Source: Streptomyces sp. NBC_00440
GTDB lineage: Bacteria; Actinomycetota; Actinomycetes; Streptomycetales; Streptomycetaceae
Direction: 5' to 3'
Assembly: GCF_036014215.1 (NCBI RefSeq)
Contig: NZ_CP107921.1
Location: 1,039,501-1,103,500, forward strand
Length of the DNA stretch: 64,000 bases
Both the position numbers and the translations under genes were made by a program. The number at the start of each line of letters is the position of its first letter. Positions within the stretch are counted from its first letter, which is position 1. The notes below the pieces were generated by a model. It saw only the letters and a list, made by a program, of their open reading frames with translations. It was not told the origin of the DNA and did not search any database. Of the stretch, positions 52,243 to 60,845 are shown piece after piece.

Positions 52243-53211
52243 TCAGAAGGCGAACAGCGCGAGGACGGCGATGTTGCAGACAAGGAGCGCCGCCGCCGTG
52301 GGCAGTTGGGCCTTGATGGGCCCGTACTGGTCGTCCAGTTCCAGCAGCGCGGCCGGGACCAGGTTGAAGTTGGCGGCCATCGGCGTGACGAGGGTGCCGC
52401 AGAAGCCGCACAGCATCCCGATGGCGAGGATCGCCGGGATACTGCCGTGCATCTGCTGGATCAGGACGGGCCAGCCGACCGCCGCTGTCATGACGGGGAA
52501 GGCTGCGAAGGCATTGCCCATGACGATCGTGAACAGGACCATGCCGCAGCAGTAGACGAGCACCGCGATGAAACGCTGGCCGTCCGGAAGGATCGCCTCG
52601 GTGATCCGTCCGACCTGGTCGCCGACGCCCGCCGTCTGGAAGATGGTCCCGAGCACCGCGAGCAGTTGGGGCAGCACCAGGGCCCACCCCATGGATTCGA
52701 GCATGTTGCGCCCGGCGTGCAGGGGGACCGTGATGCGGCGCTCGCGCAGGACGATCATGCCGACCACCAGCGCGGCGATTGCCCCGATACCGAGGCCCAG
52801 GATCGTCTCGTACCCCGGCTCCAGGACAGGTTCGCCGCCGATCTTCACCTTCTTCAGCAGCGTCGCGCAGAGCATCGCGACGACCGGGATGGTGAGGGCC
52901 GGGAGGAACAGCTTGTTGCCGAGCCGCGCGGCCGAAGCGGCCCGCTCCTCGCGGGGCGGTGTGTGCGGTGTGCCCTTGCCGGTGAGGCCGAAGCCGCCGA
53001 GGACGATCAGCACCAGGACGGCGGCACCGAGCGGCTCGGCAGGAAGCGATTTGTCGACCACACCGGTCGAGTAGAAGAAGGAGGCGCCCAGAAGGCCCCA
53101 GAAGGACGCCGAACCGAAGCGCCTGGGGTTGGTGCGGTCGCCGGTCATCTGCGCCGCCATCACCAGGAAGACCGCGCCGACCAGCCAGAAGAAGTACTCG
53201 GACTTGATCAC
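52243..53211 (-). CDS. DUF979 family membrane protein, probable 5-oxoproline transporter subunit
   Basis: A 322-residue integral membrane protein of the DUF979 family with about nine transmembrane helices (EYFFWLVGAVFLVMAAQMTG, GAAVLVLIVLGGFGLTG, VLVYCCGMVLFTIVMGNAF, GMLCGFCGTLVTPMAANFNL). Comparative genomics ties the DUF969/DUF979 pair to 5-oxoproline (pyroglutamate) metabolism as a candidate uptake system. GTG 53211 overlaps the DUF969 stop by 4 nt, so the subunits are coupled. The pxpABC oxoprolinase genes nearby support the assignment. Confidence 0.85.
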   Translation of the reverse strand: MIKSEYFFWLVGAVFLVMAAQMTGDRTNPRRFGSASFWGLLGASFFYSTGVVDKSLPAEPLGAAVLVLIVLGGFGLTGKGTPHTPPREERAASAARLGNKLFLPALTIPVVAMLCATLLKKVKIGGEPVLEPGYETILGLGIGAIAALVVGMIVLRERRITVPLHAGRNMLESMGWALVLPQLLAVLGTIFQTAGVGDQVGRITEAILPDGQRFIAVLVYCCGMVLFTIVMGNAFAAFPVMTAAVGWPVLIQQMHGSIPAILAIGMLCGFCGTLVTPMAANFNLVPAALLELDDQYGPIKAQLPTAAALLVCNIAVLALFAF

Positions 53212-53945
53212 GTGAGGTCCTCGGGACGGCGTGCGGTTGCGGTGTGGGCGGCGAGTTCGTTCTCGGCGGCGACGACGGCCAGTTCACGCTCCAGCACCCG
53301 GTCCAGATGCAGCAGCCGCGCGCCGTGGATGAGGAAGGCGCAGACCGCGGAGGGGATGGCCCAGAGGGCGAGGCTGAGCGGTTCGAGGTGCTGGTTGTAC
53401 GTCGAGTTGACGAAGCCGGTGATCAGCAGGATCGAGCCGATGGCTATGAAGCAGTCCTCGCCGAAGAACATGCCGATGGTGTCGGCGCCCGAGGCGTGCG
53501 AGCGGATCTTCTCGCGGAGCCGCTTCGGCAGCGGACCGCCCGCCCTGGTCTCTGCGGCGGCCTCGGCCATCGGGGCGATCAGCGGGCGCACGCTCTGCGC
53601 GGGACCGCCGATGCTGGTCAGTCCGACGGAGGCGGTCAGCTGGCGGATGAGCAGATAGAGGGCGAGGAACCGGCCGGTGGTCAGCGAGCCGAGTCGTCCG
53701 ATGAGGTTGCGGGCCTGTTCCTGAAGGCCGTAGCGCTCCAGGAGCCCGATGACCGGGAGGGTGATGACGAAGACGGTGACGGAACGGGACGAGGCGAAAC
53801 TGGTGCCGAACGCGGCCAGCACTTCCTGCGGCGACATCTTGCCGAGCAGTCCGGTCACGATGCCGGCGGCGCCCACCACGAGGAGGGGGTTGCGGCGCGT
53901 GGCGAATCCGAGGATCACCACAAGCACGCCGAGGAGAACGATCAC
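53208..53945 (-). CDS. DUF969 family membrane protein, probable 5-oxoproline transporter subunit
   Basis: A 245-residue membrane protein of DUF969. It shows VLLGVLVVILGFATRRNPLL, TVFVITLPVIGLLERYGLQE, LIRQLTASVGLTSIGGPAQS and TIGMFFGEDCFIAIGSILLI. It is the partner of DUF979 in a two-component carrier. GTG 53945 has AAGG upstream. Its promoter (54007-54036) contains the GntR-type operator, so it is the first gene of a three-gene operon (DUF969, DUF979, DUF2891) opposite to pxpABC. Confidence 0.85.
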   Translation of the reverse strand: MIVLLGVLVVILGFATRRNPLLVVGAAGIVTGLLGKMSPQEVLAAFGTSFASSRSVTVFVITLPVIGLLERYGLQEQARNLIGRLGSLTTGRFLALYLLIRQLTASVGLTSIGGPAQSVRPLIAPMAEAAAETRAGGPLPKRLREKIRSHASGADTIGMFFGEDCFIAIGSILLITGFVNSTYNQHLEPLSLALWAIPSAVCAFLIHGARLLHLDRVLERELAVVAAENELAAHTATARRPEDLT

Positions 53946-54006
53946 GCGTCGGCCTTCTTCCGCGCATGGACCTGTCGGCCCTGATCAGACGGGGATGCTG
54001 CGCGAG

Positions 54007-54036
54007 ACCCTAGGCGATTGTTGAACAAACACACAA
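54007..54036 (-). promoter_or_regulatory. Promoter of the DUF969-DUF979-DUF2891 operon with embedded operator
   Basis: On the minus strand TTGTGT (54036-54031), 18-nt spacer, TAGGGT (54012-54007). The spacer holds TTGTTCAACAAT (54028-54017), the same 12-mer found in the pxpA promoter. The layout is identical in both promoters. Confidence 0.65.
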
Positions 54037-54230
54037 GAGGTGTTCGTCACCCAGTACGGAGCGGACGGAAGGGGGAACAGCACGGAGCGAGCGGAAGGAC
54101 GAGCACAGACCTGCCCGCACATCCGCACCCACCACGCGCATCACCACACACCTCCGCACCACACGCATCCACACCCCGGCTCACCCGCAGGGCACATCAC
54201 CCGGGCCGGCCCGCCACTCACCCGGTCCGC

Positions 54231-54950
54231 TCACTCGGCGGCGAGGCGCATCGCATAGGCCTCGGCGAGCTGGCGGCGGGAGTCCTCCAGATAGAAGCCC
54301 AGCATCCGTTCGGCGCCCACCGCGTCGCCCGCGGCCAGCCGGTCGACGAGCTGCCTGTTCCGGGTGAGATAGGGCTCGTGGAAACGCCGCGGATCCGCCA
54401 TCACATGGAAAGCGAGGCGCAGCTCGGCCAGCACATTGCGCATCAGCTCGTTCACCCGGGGGCTCCCGGCGAGCGCCGCGAGCGCCTGGTGGAAGCGGAT
54501 GTTGGCGGTGGAGCAGGCCGCCCACTCGTCCACGGCCGCGGCCCGCTCCCCGGTGGCCACCGCGGCCTCCACGTCGTCCAGCCGGTACGGCGGCTCCCCC
54601 AGGGCCCGCAGCGCGGAGCACTCGACCAGCAGCCTGACCTGGTAGATGTCGACGAGGTCCTCGACCGCCAGGACACGGACGAAGACACCTCGGTTCAGCC
54701 GGTGCTCCAGCAGCCGCTCATGGGTGAGCAGCCTGAACGCCTCCCGCAGCGTGTTGCGGGACACCGCGAGCGCGGCACTGAGGCTCTCCTCGGACAGACG
54801 GCTGCCGGGCTGGAAGTACCCCTCGGTGATCCGCTCCCGCAGGATCGCGGCCACCCGCTCCGCGGTGCCCGCGCCCGTTCCGGCCGGAGCGGCACTGCCT
54901 GCGGTCAGCTCCGAGAGGTCCGGAGAAGTCCGGCCCGCTGTCTCCGCCAT
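54231..54950 (-). CDS. GntR-family (FadR subfamily) regulator of 5-oxoproline genes
   Basis: A 239-residue regulator. The GntR winged HTH lies at residues about 28-95 (AAILRERITEGYFQPGSRLS, SLSAALAVSRNTLREAFRLL, VFVRVLAVEDLVDIY). It is followed by an FCD all-helical effector domain with metal/ligand residues (YQVRLLVECSALRAL, ANIRFHQALAALAGSPRVNE, EPYLTRNRQLVDRLAAGD). ATG 54950 was chosen over ATG 54968 because AGGGG lies 8 nt upstream. It is located between the two operons that share the ATTGTT-N-AACAAt operator, so it is the obvious candidate repressor, perhaps released by 5-oxoproline or glutamate. Confidence 0.87.
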   Translation of the reverse strand: MAETAGRTSPDLSELTAGSAAPAGTGAGTAERVAAILRERITEGYFQPGSRLSEESLSAALAVSRNTLREAFRLLTHERLLEHRLNRGVFVRVLAVEDLVDIYQVRLLVECSALRALGEPPYRLDDVEAAVATGERAAAVDEWAACSTANIRFHQALAALAGSPRVNELMRNVLAELRLAFHVMADPRRFHEPYLTRNRQLVDRLAAGDAVGAERMLGFYLEDSRRQLAEAYAMRLAAE

Positions 54951-55091
54951 GTCTCGACCCCTGTCCATCAGTCGTTCGCCGCTCCGCCCCGCGCCGGGCA
55001 ACGCCGCCAAGTCAACCGCAGTCGCGCGCCCGCACCCAAGCCGACCCCGACCGGCCCCGTACCGGCGTACGGCCGGCTTCCCTCCTCACCC

Positions 55092-55128
55092 TTGTCAGAT
55101 TGTTCAACAATTCGTTAGCGTACGCACG
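55092..55128 (+). promoter_or_regulatory. pxpA promoter with perfect palindromic operator in the spacer; leaderless start
   Basis: TTGTCA (55092-55097), 18-nt spacer, TAGCGT (55116-55121). The spacer contains the perfect palindrome ATTGTT-C-AACAAT (55099-55111). Six bases after the -10 lies the GTG start (55128), so the pxpA mRNA is probably leaderless. Confidence 0.7.
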
Positions 55129-55880
55129 TGATGGATCTCAACGCGGACCTCGGCGAGGGCTTCGGCCGGTGGCAGCTCACCGATGACGAGGCCCTGCTCT
55201 CCTGTGTGACGAGCGCCAACGTCGCCTGCGGATTCCACGCGGGCGACGCCTCCGTGATGCGCCGGGTGTGCGATACGGCCGCCGCGCGCGGGGTACGTAT
55301 CGGCGCCCATGTCTCGTACCGGGATCTCGCCGGTTTCGGCCGCCGCTCCATGGATGTGCCGGCCGGCGAACTGGCCGCCGAGGTGGCCTACCAGATCGGC
55401 GCGCTGCGGGTCTTCGCGGAGGCCGCCGGGCCGGGTGTCTCGTACGTCAAACCGCACGGCGCCCTCTACAACCGCACCGTCCGGGACGAGGAGCAGGCCG
55501 AGGCGGTCGTCGAAGGCATCCGCCTCGCGGGCGGCGGCCTCGCCGTCCTGGGCCTGCCGGGTTCACGGCTGCTCGCGTCCGCCCGGGCCGCGGGCCTGCC
55601 CGTGGTCGAGGAGGCGTTCGCCGACCGTGCGTACACCCCGCAGGGCACACTCGTGCCACGCCGCGAACCCGGCGCGGTGATCGAGGACGCCGGAACGGTC
55701 GTTCGCCGGTCCGTCGGGATGGCTGTCGACGGTACGGTCACCGCCGTCGACGGCAGCCAGGTGCCGGCCGGAGCCCGCTCCCTGTGCGTGCACGGCGACA
55801 CCCCCGGTGCGGCCGACGTCGCCCGCCGGATCAGAGCGGCGCTCGAAGAAGCCGGCGTCCGGGTCGGGGCGTTCGCATGA
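55128..55880 (+). CDS. pxpA: 5-oxoprolinase subunit PxpA (LamB/YcsF family)
   Basis: A 250-residue LamB/YcsF protein, the subunit A of the ATP-dependent prokaryotic 5-oxoprolinase that opens 5-oxoproline to L-glutamate. The family start MDLNADLGEGFGRW, SANVACGFHAGDASVMRRVC, IGAHVSYRDLAGFGRR, YVKPHGALYN and SLCVHGDTPGAADVARRI are all present. The start is GTG 55128 (leaderless) or ATG 55131. It overlaps pxpB by 4 nt (ATGA). Confidence 0.95.
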   Translation: MMDLNADLGEGFGRWQLTDDEALLSCVTSANVACGFHAGDASVMRRVCDTAAARGVRIGAHVSYRDLAGFGRRSMDVPAGELAAEVAYQIGALRVFAEAAGPGVSYVKPHGALYNRTVRDEEQAEAVVEGIRLAGGGLAVLGLPGSRLLASARAAGLPVVEEAFADRAYTPQGTLVPRREPGAVIEDAGTVVRRSVGMAVDGTVTAVDGSQVPAGARSLCVHGDTPGAADVARRIRAALEEAGVRVGAFA

Positions 55881-56599
55881 AGAAGGCCGAAGCAGCCCGC
55901 ACCGACAGCATCCGGGTGCTGCCCGCAGGGCGCCATGGCCTGCTCGTGGAGCTCCCCAGCGGCGCGGCCGCCGAGGCGTTCCACGCCGAACTGCTGCGCC
56001 GTCGCACCCTCGGCGTGCTCCCCGGCGTACGCGAGATCGTCCCGGGCGCCCGAACCGTCCTGCTCGACGGCATCGCCGACGGTCCGCCCGGCGCCCCCGA
56101 GCGCCTGGCCCGGTCTCTCGTCTCCTGGCGGATACCGCCGCTGCCGCGCGACGCGGGCCCGGCCGTCGAGGTCCCCGTGGTGTACGACGGCCCCGACCTC
56201 GCCGATGTGGCAGCCGTCTGGGGCGTCGAGCCCGGCGATGTGGCCCGGATCCACAGCGGCATCGAATTCCGGGTCGCGTTCTCGGGCTTCGCTCCCGGTT
56301 TCGGCTATCTGACCGGTCTCCCCGAGCGCTTCCGGGTCCCCCGCCGCGCCACCCCGCGCACCCGGGTCCCCGTTGGATCGCTGGCGCTGGCCGGTCCGTA
56401 CACCGGCGTGTACCCGCGCGCGTCGCCCGGCGGCTGGCAGCTCATCGGCCGGACACCCGACCCGGACTGCCTCTGGAACCAGGACCGCGACCCCGCCGCA
56501 CTGCTGACCCCCGGCACCCGGGTCCGTTTCACCGAGGCCCCGGACCGCCACCGCGCTGCCGGAACGCGTACGGAGGAGGAAGCAGCCCAGTGCCAGTGA
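55877..56599 (+). CDS. pxpB: 5-oxoprolinase subunit PxpB (KipI family)
   Basis: A 240-residue KipI/allophanate-hydrolase-subunit-1-like protein. It shows RVLPAGRHGLLVELPSG, VEVPVVYDGPDLADVAAVWG, FRVAFSGFAPGFGYLTGLPE, the PRRATPRTRVPVGSLALAG segment and GGWQLIGRTPDP. With PxpA and PxpC it forms the 5-oxoprolinase complex. ATG 55877 is coupled to the pxpA stop; its end overlaps the start of pxpC by 10 nt. Confidence 0.93.
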   Translation: MKKAEAARTDSIRVLPAGRHGLLVELPSGAAAEAFHAELLRRRTLGVLPGVREIVPGARTVLLDGIADGPPGAPERLARSLVSWRIPPLPRDAGPAVEVPVVYDGPDLADVAAVWGVEPGDVARIHSGIEFRVAFSGFAPGFGYLTGLPERFRVPRRATPRTRVPVGSLALAGPYTGVYPRASPGGWQLIGRTPDPDCLWNQDRDPAALLTPGTRVRFTEAPDRHRAAGTRTEEEAAQCQ

Positions 56600-57510
56600 C
56601 GCCAGAGACACAAGCGACGACAGCGCTGACAGTGACAGCTGTGCTGCCGCCCATGCTCCAGGTGGTCCGCGCGGGCGCCCTGACCACGGTGCAGGACGGC
56701 GGCCGCACCGGGTACGCCCATCTCGGCGTCCCCCGCGCGGGCGCCCTGGACGCCCCGGCCCGGCAACTGGCCAACCGCCTGACCGGCAACCCGGCGGACG
56801 CCGCCGTCTTGGAGACGACACTCACCGGCTGCGCGGTCCGCCCCACCCGGGCGGTGACCGCGGTCGTCGGGGGCGCGCCCTGCCGGGTGACGGTCGACGG
56901 ACGGCCCGCCCCCTGGGGCGCACCGGTCTTCGTGCCCGCCGGTGCGGTACTGGAAGCGCATCCGGCGCAGCACGGGGTCCGCAGCTATCTGGCCTTCGGG
57001 GGCGGCCTGCGCCCCGAGCCCGTACTGGGCAGCCGCTCGGCCGACCTGCTCTCGGGCCTCGGCCCGGCCCCCCTGCGCGACGGCGACGCCCTCCCGCTCG
57101 GCACACCGCAGGACCACGGAACGACCCCGGGCGCGGACACCGCCCCGTGGCCCGGCATCCCCACCTCGCTGGTACTGCCGGTGCGGCCCGGCCCCCGCCA
57201 CGACTGGTTCACACCGGCCGCCCTGCGCACCCTGGCGACGGCCGGATACCGGGTGTCGCCGCACAGCAACCGCATCGGCCTGCGCACCGAGGGCCCCGCC
57301 CTGGAACGGTCCCGGCACGGCGAACTCCCCAGCGAGGGCGTCGTCCTGGGCTCGGTACAGGTCCCGCCGGACGGCCGCCCGGTGGTCTTCCTCAACGACC
57401 ACCCGACGACGGGCGGCTACCCGGTGATCGGCGTCGTCCCGGAACCGTCCCTGTCCGCAGCCGCCCAGGCAACACCCGGAACGGAACTCCGTTTCACCCT
57501 GATCCGCTGA
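56590..57510 (+). CDS. pxpC: 5-oxoprolinase subunit PxpC (KipA / biotin-dependent carboxyltransferase-like)
   Basis: A 306-residue KipA/allophanate-hydrolase-subunit-2-like protein. It shows LQVVRAGALTTVQDGGRTGY, GVPRAGALDAPARQLANRLT, SYLAFGGGLRPEPVLGSRSA, GYRVSPHSNRIGLRTEGPAL and the C-terminal GYPVIGVVPEPSLSAAAQ. GTG 56590 was chosen because GGAGGA lies 12 to 17 nt upstream; a later in-frame GTG or ATG near 56640 is possible. Last gene of the pxpABC operon. Confidence 0.92.
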   Translation: MPVTPETQATTALTVTAVLPPMLQVVRAGALTTVQDGGRTGYAHLGVPRAGALDAPARQLANRLTGNPADAAVLETTLTGCAVRPTRAVTAVVGGAPCRVTVDGRPAPWGAPVFVPAGAVLEAHPAQHGVRSYLAFGGGLRPEPVLGSRSADLLSGLGPAPLRDGDALPLGTPQDHGTTPGADTAPWPGIPTSLVLPVRPGPRHDWFTPAALRTLATAGYRVSPHSNRIGLRTEGPALERSRHGELPSEGVVLGSVQVPPDGRPVVFLNDHPTTGGYPVIGVVPEPSLSAAAQATPGTELRFTLIR

Positions 57511-57655
57511 GCCGGACCCGCACCCCGCACGCGTCGCTGCGGTGGCCGAAATCGCCTTCTCGACATGGCTGACCGTTTCCGGTTCCCTCCAGAACCGGCA
57601 ACGTTCCCCACCATTTCGGTGTCTCACGAGACATCGTGAGGTCTGCCTGACATGC

Positions 57656-57693
57656 AAGATCCCGTGTTCATCGGGGCGAACACGGGATCTTTT
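57656..57693. terminator. Hairpin between convergent pxpC and acetyltransferase genes
   Basis: 14-bp stem AAGATCCCGTGTTC / GAACACGGGATCTT with an 8-nt loop followed by TTTT, 145 nt after the pxpC stop. A second small hairpin CTCACGA/TCGTGAG lies at 57623-57640. The stem and T-run make this one of the few classical terminators in the window. Confidence 0.85.
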
Positions 57694-57724
57694 GCCGCGA
57701 TGGTGTTGAGACAGATGCTTGGCG

Positions 57725-58267
57725 TCAGAGCGGTGCCAGGATCATCAGGATTTCGTCGCGATCATCGCCGGGGGCGAGGCGAAGAGCGCCCGGCCAACAA
57801 CCGATCTCCTTCCAGCCCAAGCGGCCGTAGAAGTCCTCCAGTCCAACGCCGCCGCGGGCAGCCAAGTGGAGTTGTTCCAGCCCCATCTCGTCGCGGGCGA
57901 TGTCACGAACGTGATTCATGAGAGCAGCCCCGATGCCGCGGCCCCGCAGGCCCGTCCGTGTCTGGACATGGTGGAGCGTCCCCCAGTGGGAGATGACCTC
58001 AAAGGGATCACGCCGAACGTTCAGCCACCCGGCGAGGTTGCCGTTGATCGATGCGACCACGAGGCGGCTCGTCTCAGGGACAAGGCCCTTGACGAGGGAG
58101 TCGACCGCAGGGGCGGCCTGGCTCGCGTCGATGGGCGGGAAGGGGAACCCTGCTGCTCCGCCGGCGTTGGTGACCTCAATCCAGCATCCGATGAGTGCTT
58201 GCCTCAGCTCCGGCGTGACGTCACCTGGGGCTGTGACCTGTCGCAGGTCGAGGGGTTCGCTATGCAT
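57725..58267 (-). CDS. GNAT-family N-acetyltransferase
   Basis: A 180-residue GNAT enzyme transferring an acetyl group from acetyl-CoA. The CoA loop is HVQTRTGLRGRGIGAALMNH (the R/Q-x-x-G-x-G/A pattern), with LHLAARGGVGLEDFYGRLGW as the later strand-helix motif. ATG 58267 is the family-like start, but no ribosome site is visible, so the start is uncertain. The acceptor (antibiotic, amino acid or protein) cannot be told. Confidence 0.8.
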   Translation of the reverse strand: MHSEPLDLRQVTAPGDVTPELRQALIGCWIEVTNAGGAAGFPFPPIDASQAAPAVDSLVKGLVPETSRLVVASINGNLAGWLNVRRDPFEVISHWGTLHHVQTRTGLRGRGIGAALMNHVRDIARDEMGLEQLHLAARGGVGLEDFYGRLGWKEIGCWPGALRLAPGDDRDEILMILAPL

Positions 58268-58634
58268 GCAGGAGATGCTTGCACCCAGCACTGACAGTTC
58301 TGGGTGGGCCCGGGGGCAGCATGGGCCGATCGTTTCGGTTCGAGAGGCGCGTCGTTCGTCGCGTGCGATGATGGCGCCGCGTCCGGCGAGTTCTTCGCGT
58401 AGGCCCGCTTTGTCACGGTGCAGGGCAGTGATCACGGTGGCTGCTGCGTCGAAGCGCCCCTGGGCTGGGTCCGCTCACGTCTCAGTTCTTTCAACTGGCA
58501 TCGGACTTCACCAAGTTCGGTGTCTCGGCGGACTTCGCCGGGGGTTCGGGCGCCGGTCGCGACTGTCCGCGCGTTCCACTCGGTGAGGATGTCGGGGGCC
58601 CGGTTCATCGTGGCTCGGCTGATGCCGGGGCGTT
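58268..58634. other. Degenerate region between the acetyltransferase gene and a truncated gene
   Basis: 367 nt with no supported gene. Codon bias is weaker than in neighbouring genes, and frames on both strands (for example the minus-strand stretch MITALHRDKAGLREELAG at about 58380-58435) look like fragments rather than genes. It may be debris of an integration or deletion event at the right edge of block B. Confidence 0.4.
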
Positions 58635-59258
58635 CTGCTGGCCCGGGACCAGGAGCGGCTGGCCGCGCTGGCCTCCGTGCGCAAGGACGAAGCGGTCTGG
58701 GAGCACGAGCGGAAGTTCGAGCAGAGCCGTCGGACCTATCTGGGTGAGGACGTCCTGCGGGACACCGGCAGCGCGGTGGTGTGGTGGCTGCACCGGAACG
58801 ACGACCGCGTGGACAGGACCGTCAAGGACATCGGCCTGCTCGCCCAGCTCACATCGGCCGCCAACAACCAGGACGTCGACGAGAAGTTCCGGCATCTGGT
58901 GGAACGCCCGCCCGAGGAGGGGCCGGGGATTCCGCCCATCGGGACACCGGCGCCGCCCACCGGGCCGGGCGGCGCTCCGGGAACTGCCCCCGGAGAGGCA
59001 GCGCCCCCGACGTCACCGGCCGGGGCTGGGCTGGGCGACGCCTTCGCTCAGCTGGTGCACGCCGCCGGACTGGGGCCGGAGGACCCGGTGGTCTCCCTGC
59101 TCGCCGGGCAGGTCGCCGGGACACTGCGCTATCTCGACGGGGACCCCGCGGCCGAGATCCACACGAGGTTCGGCTCGTCTCCCGGCCGGCCCTCGCCCCA
59201 CGTCAATGGAGCGGGACCCGCCGGGCCTCCCCCGCCTGCGGAGTCGGTCCCGTTCTGA
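58635..59258 (+). pseudogene. Probable 5'-truncated hypothetical gene
   Basis: The coding pattern begins abruptly: coiled-coil-like sequence (LLARDQERLAALAS) runs in frame upstream of the first usable start (GTG 58677) back to a stop at 58620, with no ribosome site. From 58677 it gives 193 residues: VRKDEAVWEHERKFEQSRRT, LRDTGSAVVWWLHRNDDRVD, a Pro/Gly-rich linker and a helical segment AFAQLVHAAGLGPEDPVVSL. The family is unknown. It is more likely the 3' part of a longer gene whose 5' end was lost, although a short functional protein from 58677 is possible. Confidence 0.5.
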
Positions 59259-59322
59259 TCTCCTCCTGATCCGTTCCGATCCGGTTCTGACCGGGTTCGG
59301 ATCCGGCCCGTTCCGGGGTACG

Positions 59323-59372
59323 ACACAGCGCTGCCCGGCGCCTCCGTCGGGAGGGGCCGGGCAGTGCTGTGT
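59323..59372 (-). terminator. metK terminator hairpin
   Basis: 17-bp stem ACACAGCGCTGCCCGGC / GCCGGGCAGTGCTGTGT with one G-T pair, 15 nt downstream of the metK stop. Confidence 0.75.
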
Positions 59373-59387
59373 CAGGAACGAGCGGGC

Positions 59388-60605
59388 TTACAGCCCCGCG
59401 GCCTTGCGCAGTGCGTCCACGCGGTCCGTGCGCTCCCAGGTGAAGTCGGGGAGTTCGCGGCCGAAGTGGCCGTACGCGGCGGTCTGGGCGTAGATCGGGC
59501 GCAGCAGGTCCAGGTCGCGGATGATCGCGGCCGGACGGAGGTCGAAGACCTCCGAGATGGCGTGCTCGATCTTCTCGACGTCGGTGGCGGCGGTGCCGAA
59601 GGTCTCGACGAACAGGCCCACCGGCTCGGCCTTGCCGATCGCGTAGGCGACCTGGACCTCGCAGCGGGTGGCGAGGCCTGCGGCCACCACGTTCTTGGCG
59701 ACCCAGCGCATCGCGTACGCCGCCGAGCGGTCCACCTTCGACGGGTCCTTACCCGAGAACGCGCCGCCGCCGTGGCGGGCCATCCCGCCGTACGTGTCGA
59801 TGATGATCTTGCGACCGGTCAGACCCGCGTCACCCATCGGGCCACCGATCTCGAAACGACCGGTCGGATTGACCAGCAGCCGGTACCCCTCGGTGTCCAG
59901 CTTGATGCCGTCATCGATCAGCTGCTTCAGCACATGCTCGACAACGAACTCACGAATGTCCGGGGCGAGCAGCGAGTCCAGATCGATATCACTCGCATGC
60001 TGCGAGGAGACCACGACCGTGTCCAGCCGCAGCGCCTTGTCACCGTCGTACTCAATGGTGACCTGAGTCTTCCCGTCCGGACGCAGATACGGGATCGTCC
60101 CGTTCTTACGAACCTCGGACAGACGACGCGACAACCGGTGCGCCAGATGGATCGGCAGCGGCATCAGCTCGGGCGTCTCGTCACACGCGTAGCCGAACAT
60201 CAGGCCCTGGTCGCCCGCGCCCTGCTTGTCGAGATCATCATCCTCGGTACCCGAAGCGGCCACCCGCTTCTCGTACGCGGTGTCGACACCCTGCGCGATG
60301 TCCGGGGACTGCGCCCCGATCGACACCGACACACCACAGGAAGCACCGTCGAAGCCCTTCTTCGACGAGTCGTAACCGATCTCCAGGATCTTCTCCCGCA
60401 CGAGCTGCGCGATCGGCGCGTACGCCTTCGTGGTGACCTCACCGGCCACATGCACCTGGCCCGTGGTGATCAGCGTCTCCACGGCCACACGGGAAGCGGG
60501 GTCCTCACGCAGAAGCGCGTCGAGAATCGTGTCGCTGATCTGGTCAGCGATCTTGTCAGGGTGGCCCTCGGTAACAGATTCCGAGGTGAACAGACGACGG
60601 GACAC
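59388..60605 (-). CDS. metK: S-adenosylmethionine synthetase
   Basis: A 405-residue enzyme making S-adenosylmethionine from methionine and ATP. It shows [31 protein letters not shown], the [12 protein letters not shown] core motif, [53 protein letters not shown] and [21 protein letters not shown] 60605 was chosen because GGGAG lies about 5 nt upstream. No SAM riboswitch fold was recognised in the leader. Confidence 0.97.
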   Translation of the reverse strand: MSRRLFTSESVTEGHPDKIADQISDTILDALLREDPASRVAVETLITTGQVHVAGEVTTKAYAPIAQLVREKILEIGYDSSKKGFDGASCGVSVSIGAQSPDIAQGVDTAYEKRVAASGTEDDDLDKQGAGDQGLMFGYACDETPELMPLPIHLAHRLSRRLSEVRKNGTIPYLRPDGKTQVTIEYDGDKALRLDTVVVSSQHASDIDLDSLLAPDIREFVVEHVLKQLIDDGIKLDTEGYRLLVNPTGRFEIGGPMGDAGLTGRKIIIDTYGGMARHGGGAFSGKDPSKVDRSAAYAMRWVAKNVVAAGLATRCEVQVAYAIGKAEPVGLFVETFGTAATDVEKIEHAISEVFDLRPAAIIRDLDLLRPIYAQTAAYGHFGRELPDFTWERTDRVDALRKAAGL

Positions 60606-60845
60606 AACGCTCCCTGGGGTTGCAGCGGCTGCTGGCTGATCATGGGTGGAGTGGGCCGGGGGCTGCGCCCGGCTCATTCCGTGACCAGTTTATCGGTCGC
60701 CTCCGGTCAACGGGGAACGTGTCTCGCTCCGTGGGAGTCGTGTGACCAGAGGCACTGCACCGGCGGTACGGCCTTACGACCGCCGAAATGGGGTGGAAAA
60801 CGGCCTCCACCGGCTTCCTCCGACCCGGTGGCTGTCACCAGATTT

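Noticed and set aside
60606..60845. SAM riboswitch upstream of metK
   Set aside because: The leader lacks the conserved SAM-I, SAM-II or SAM-IV core sequences; only GC-rich stems are visible.
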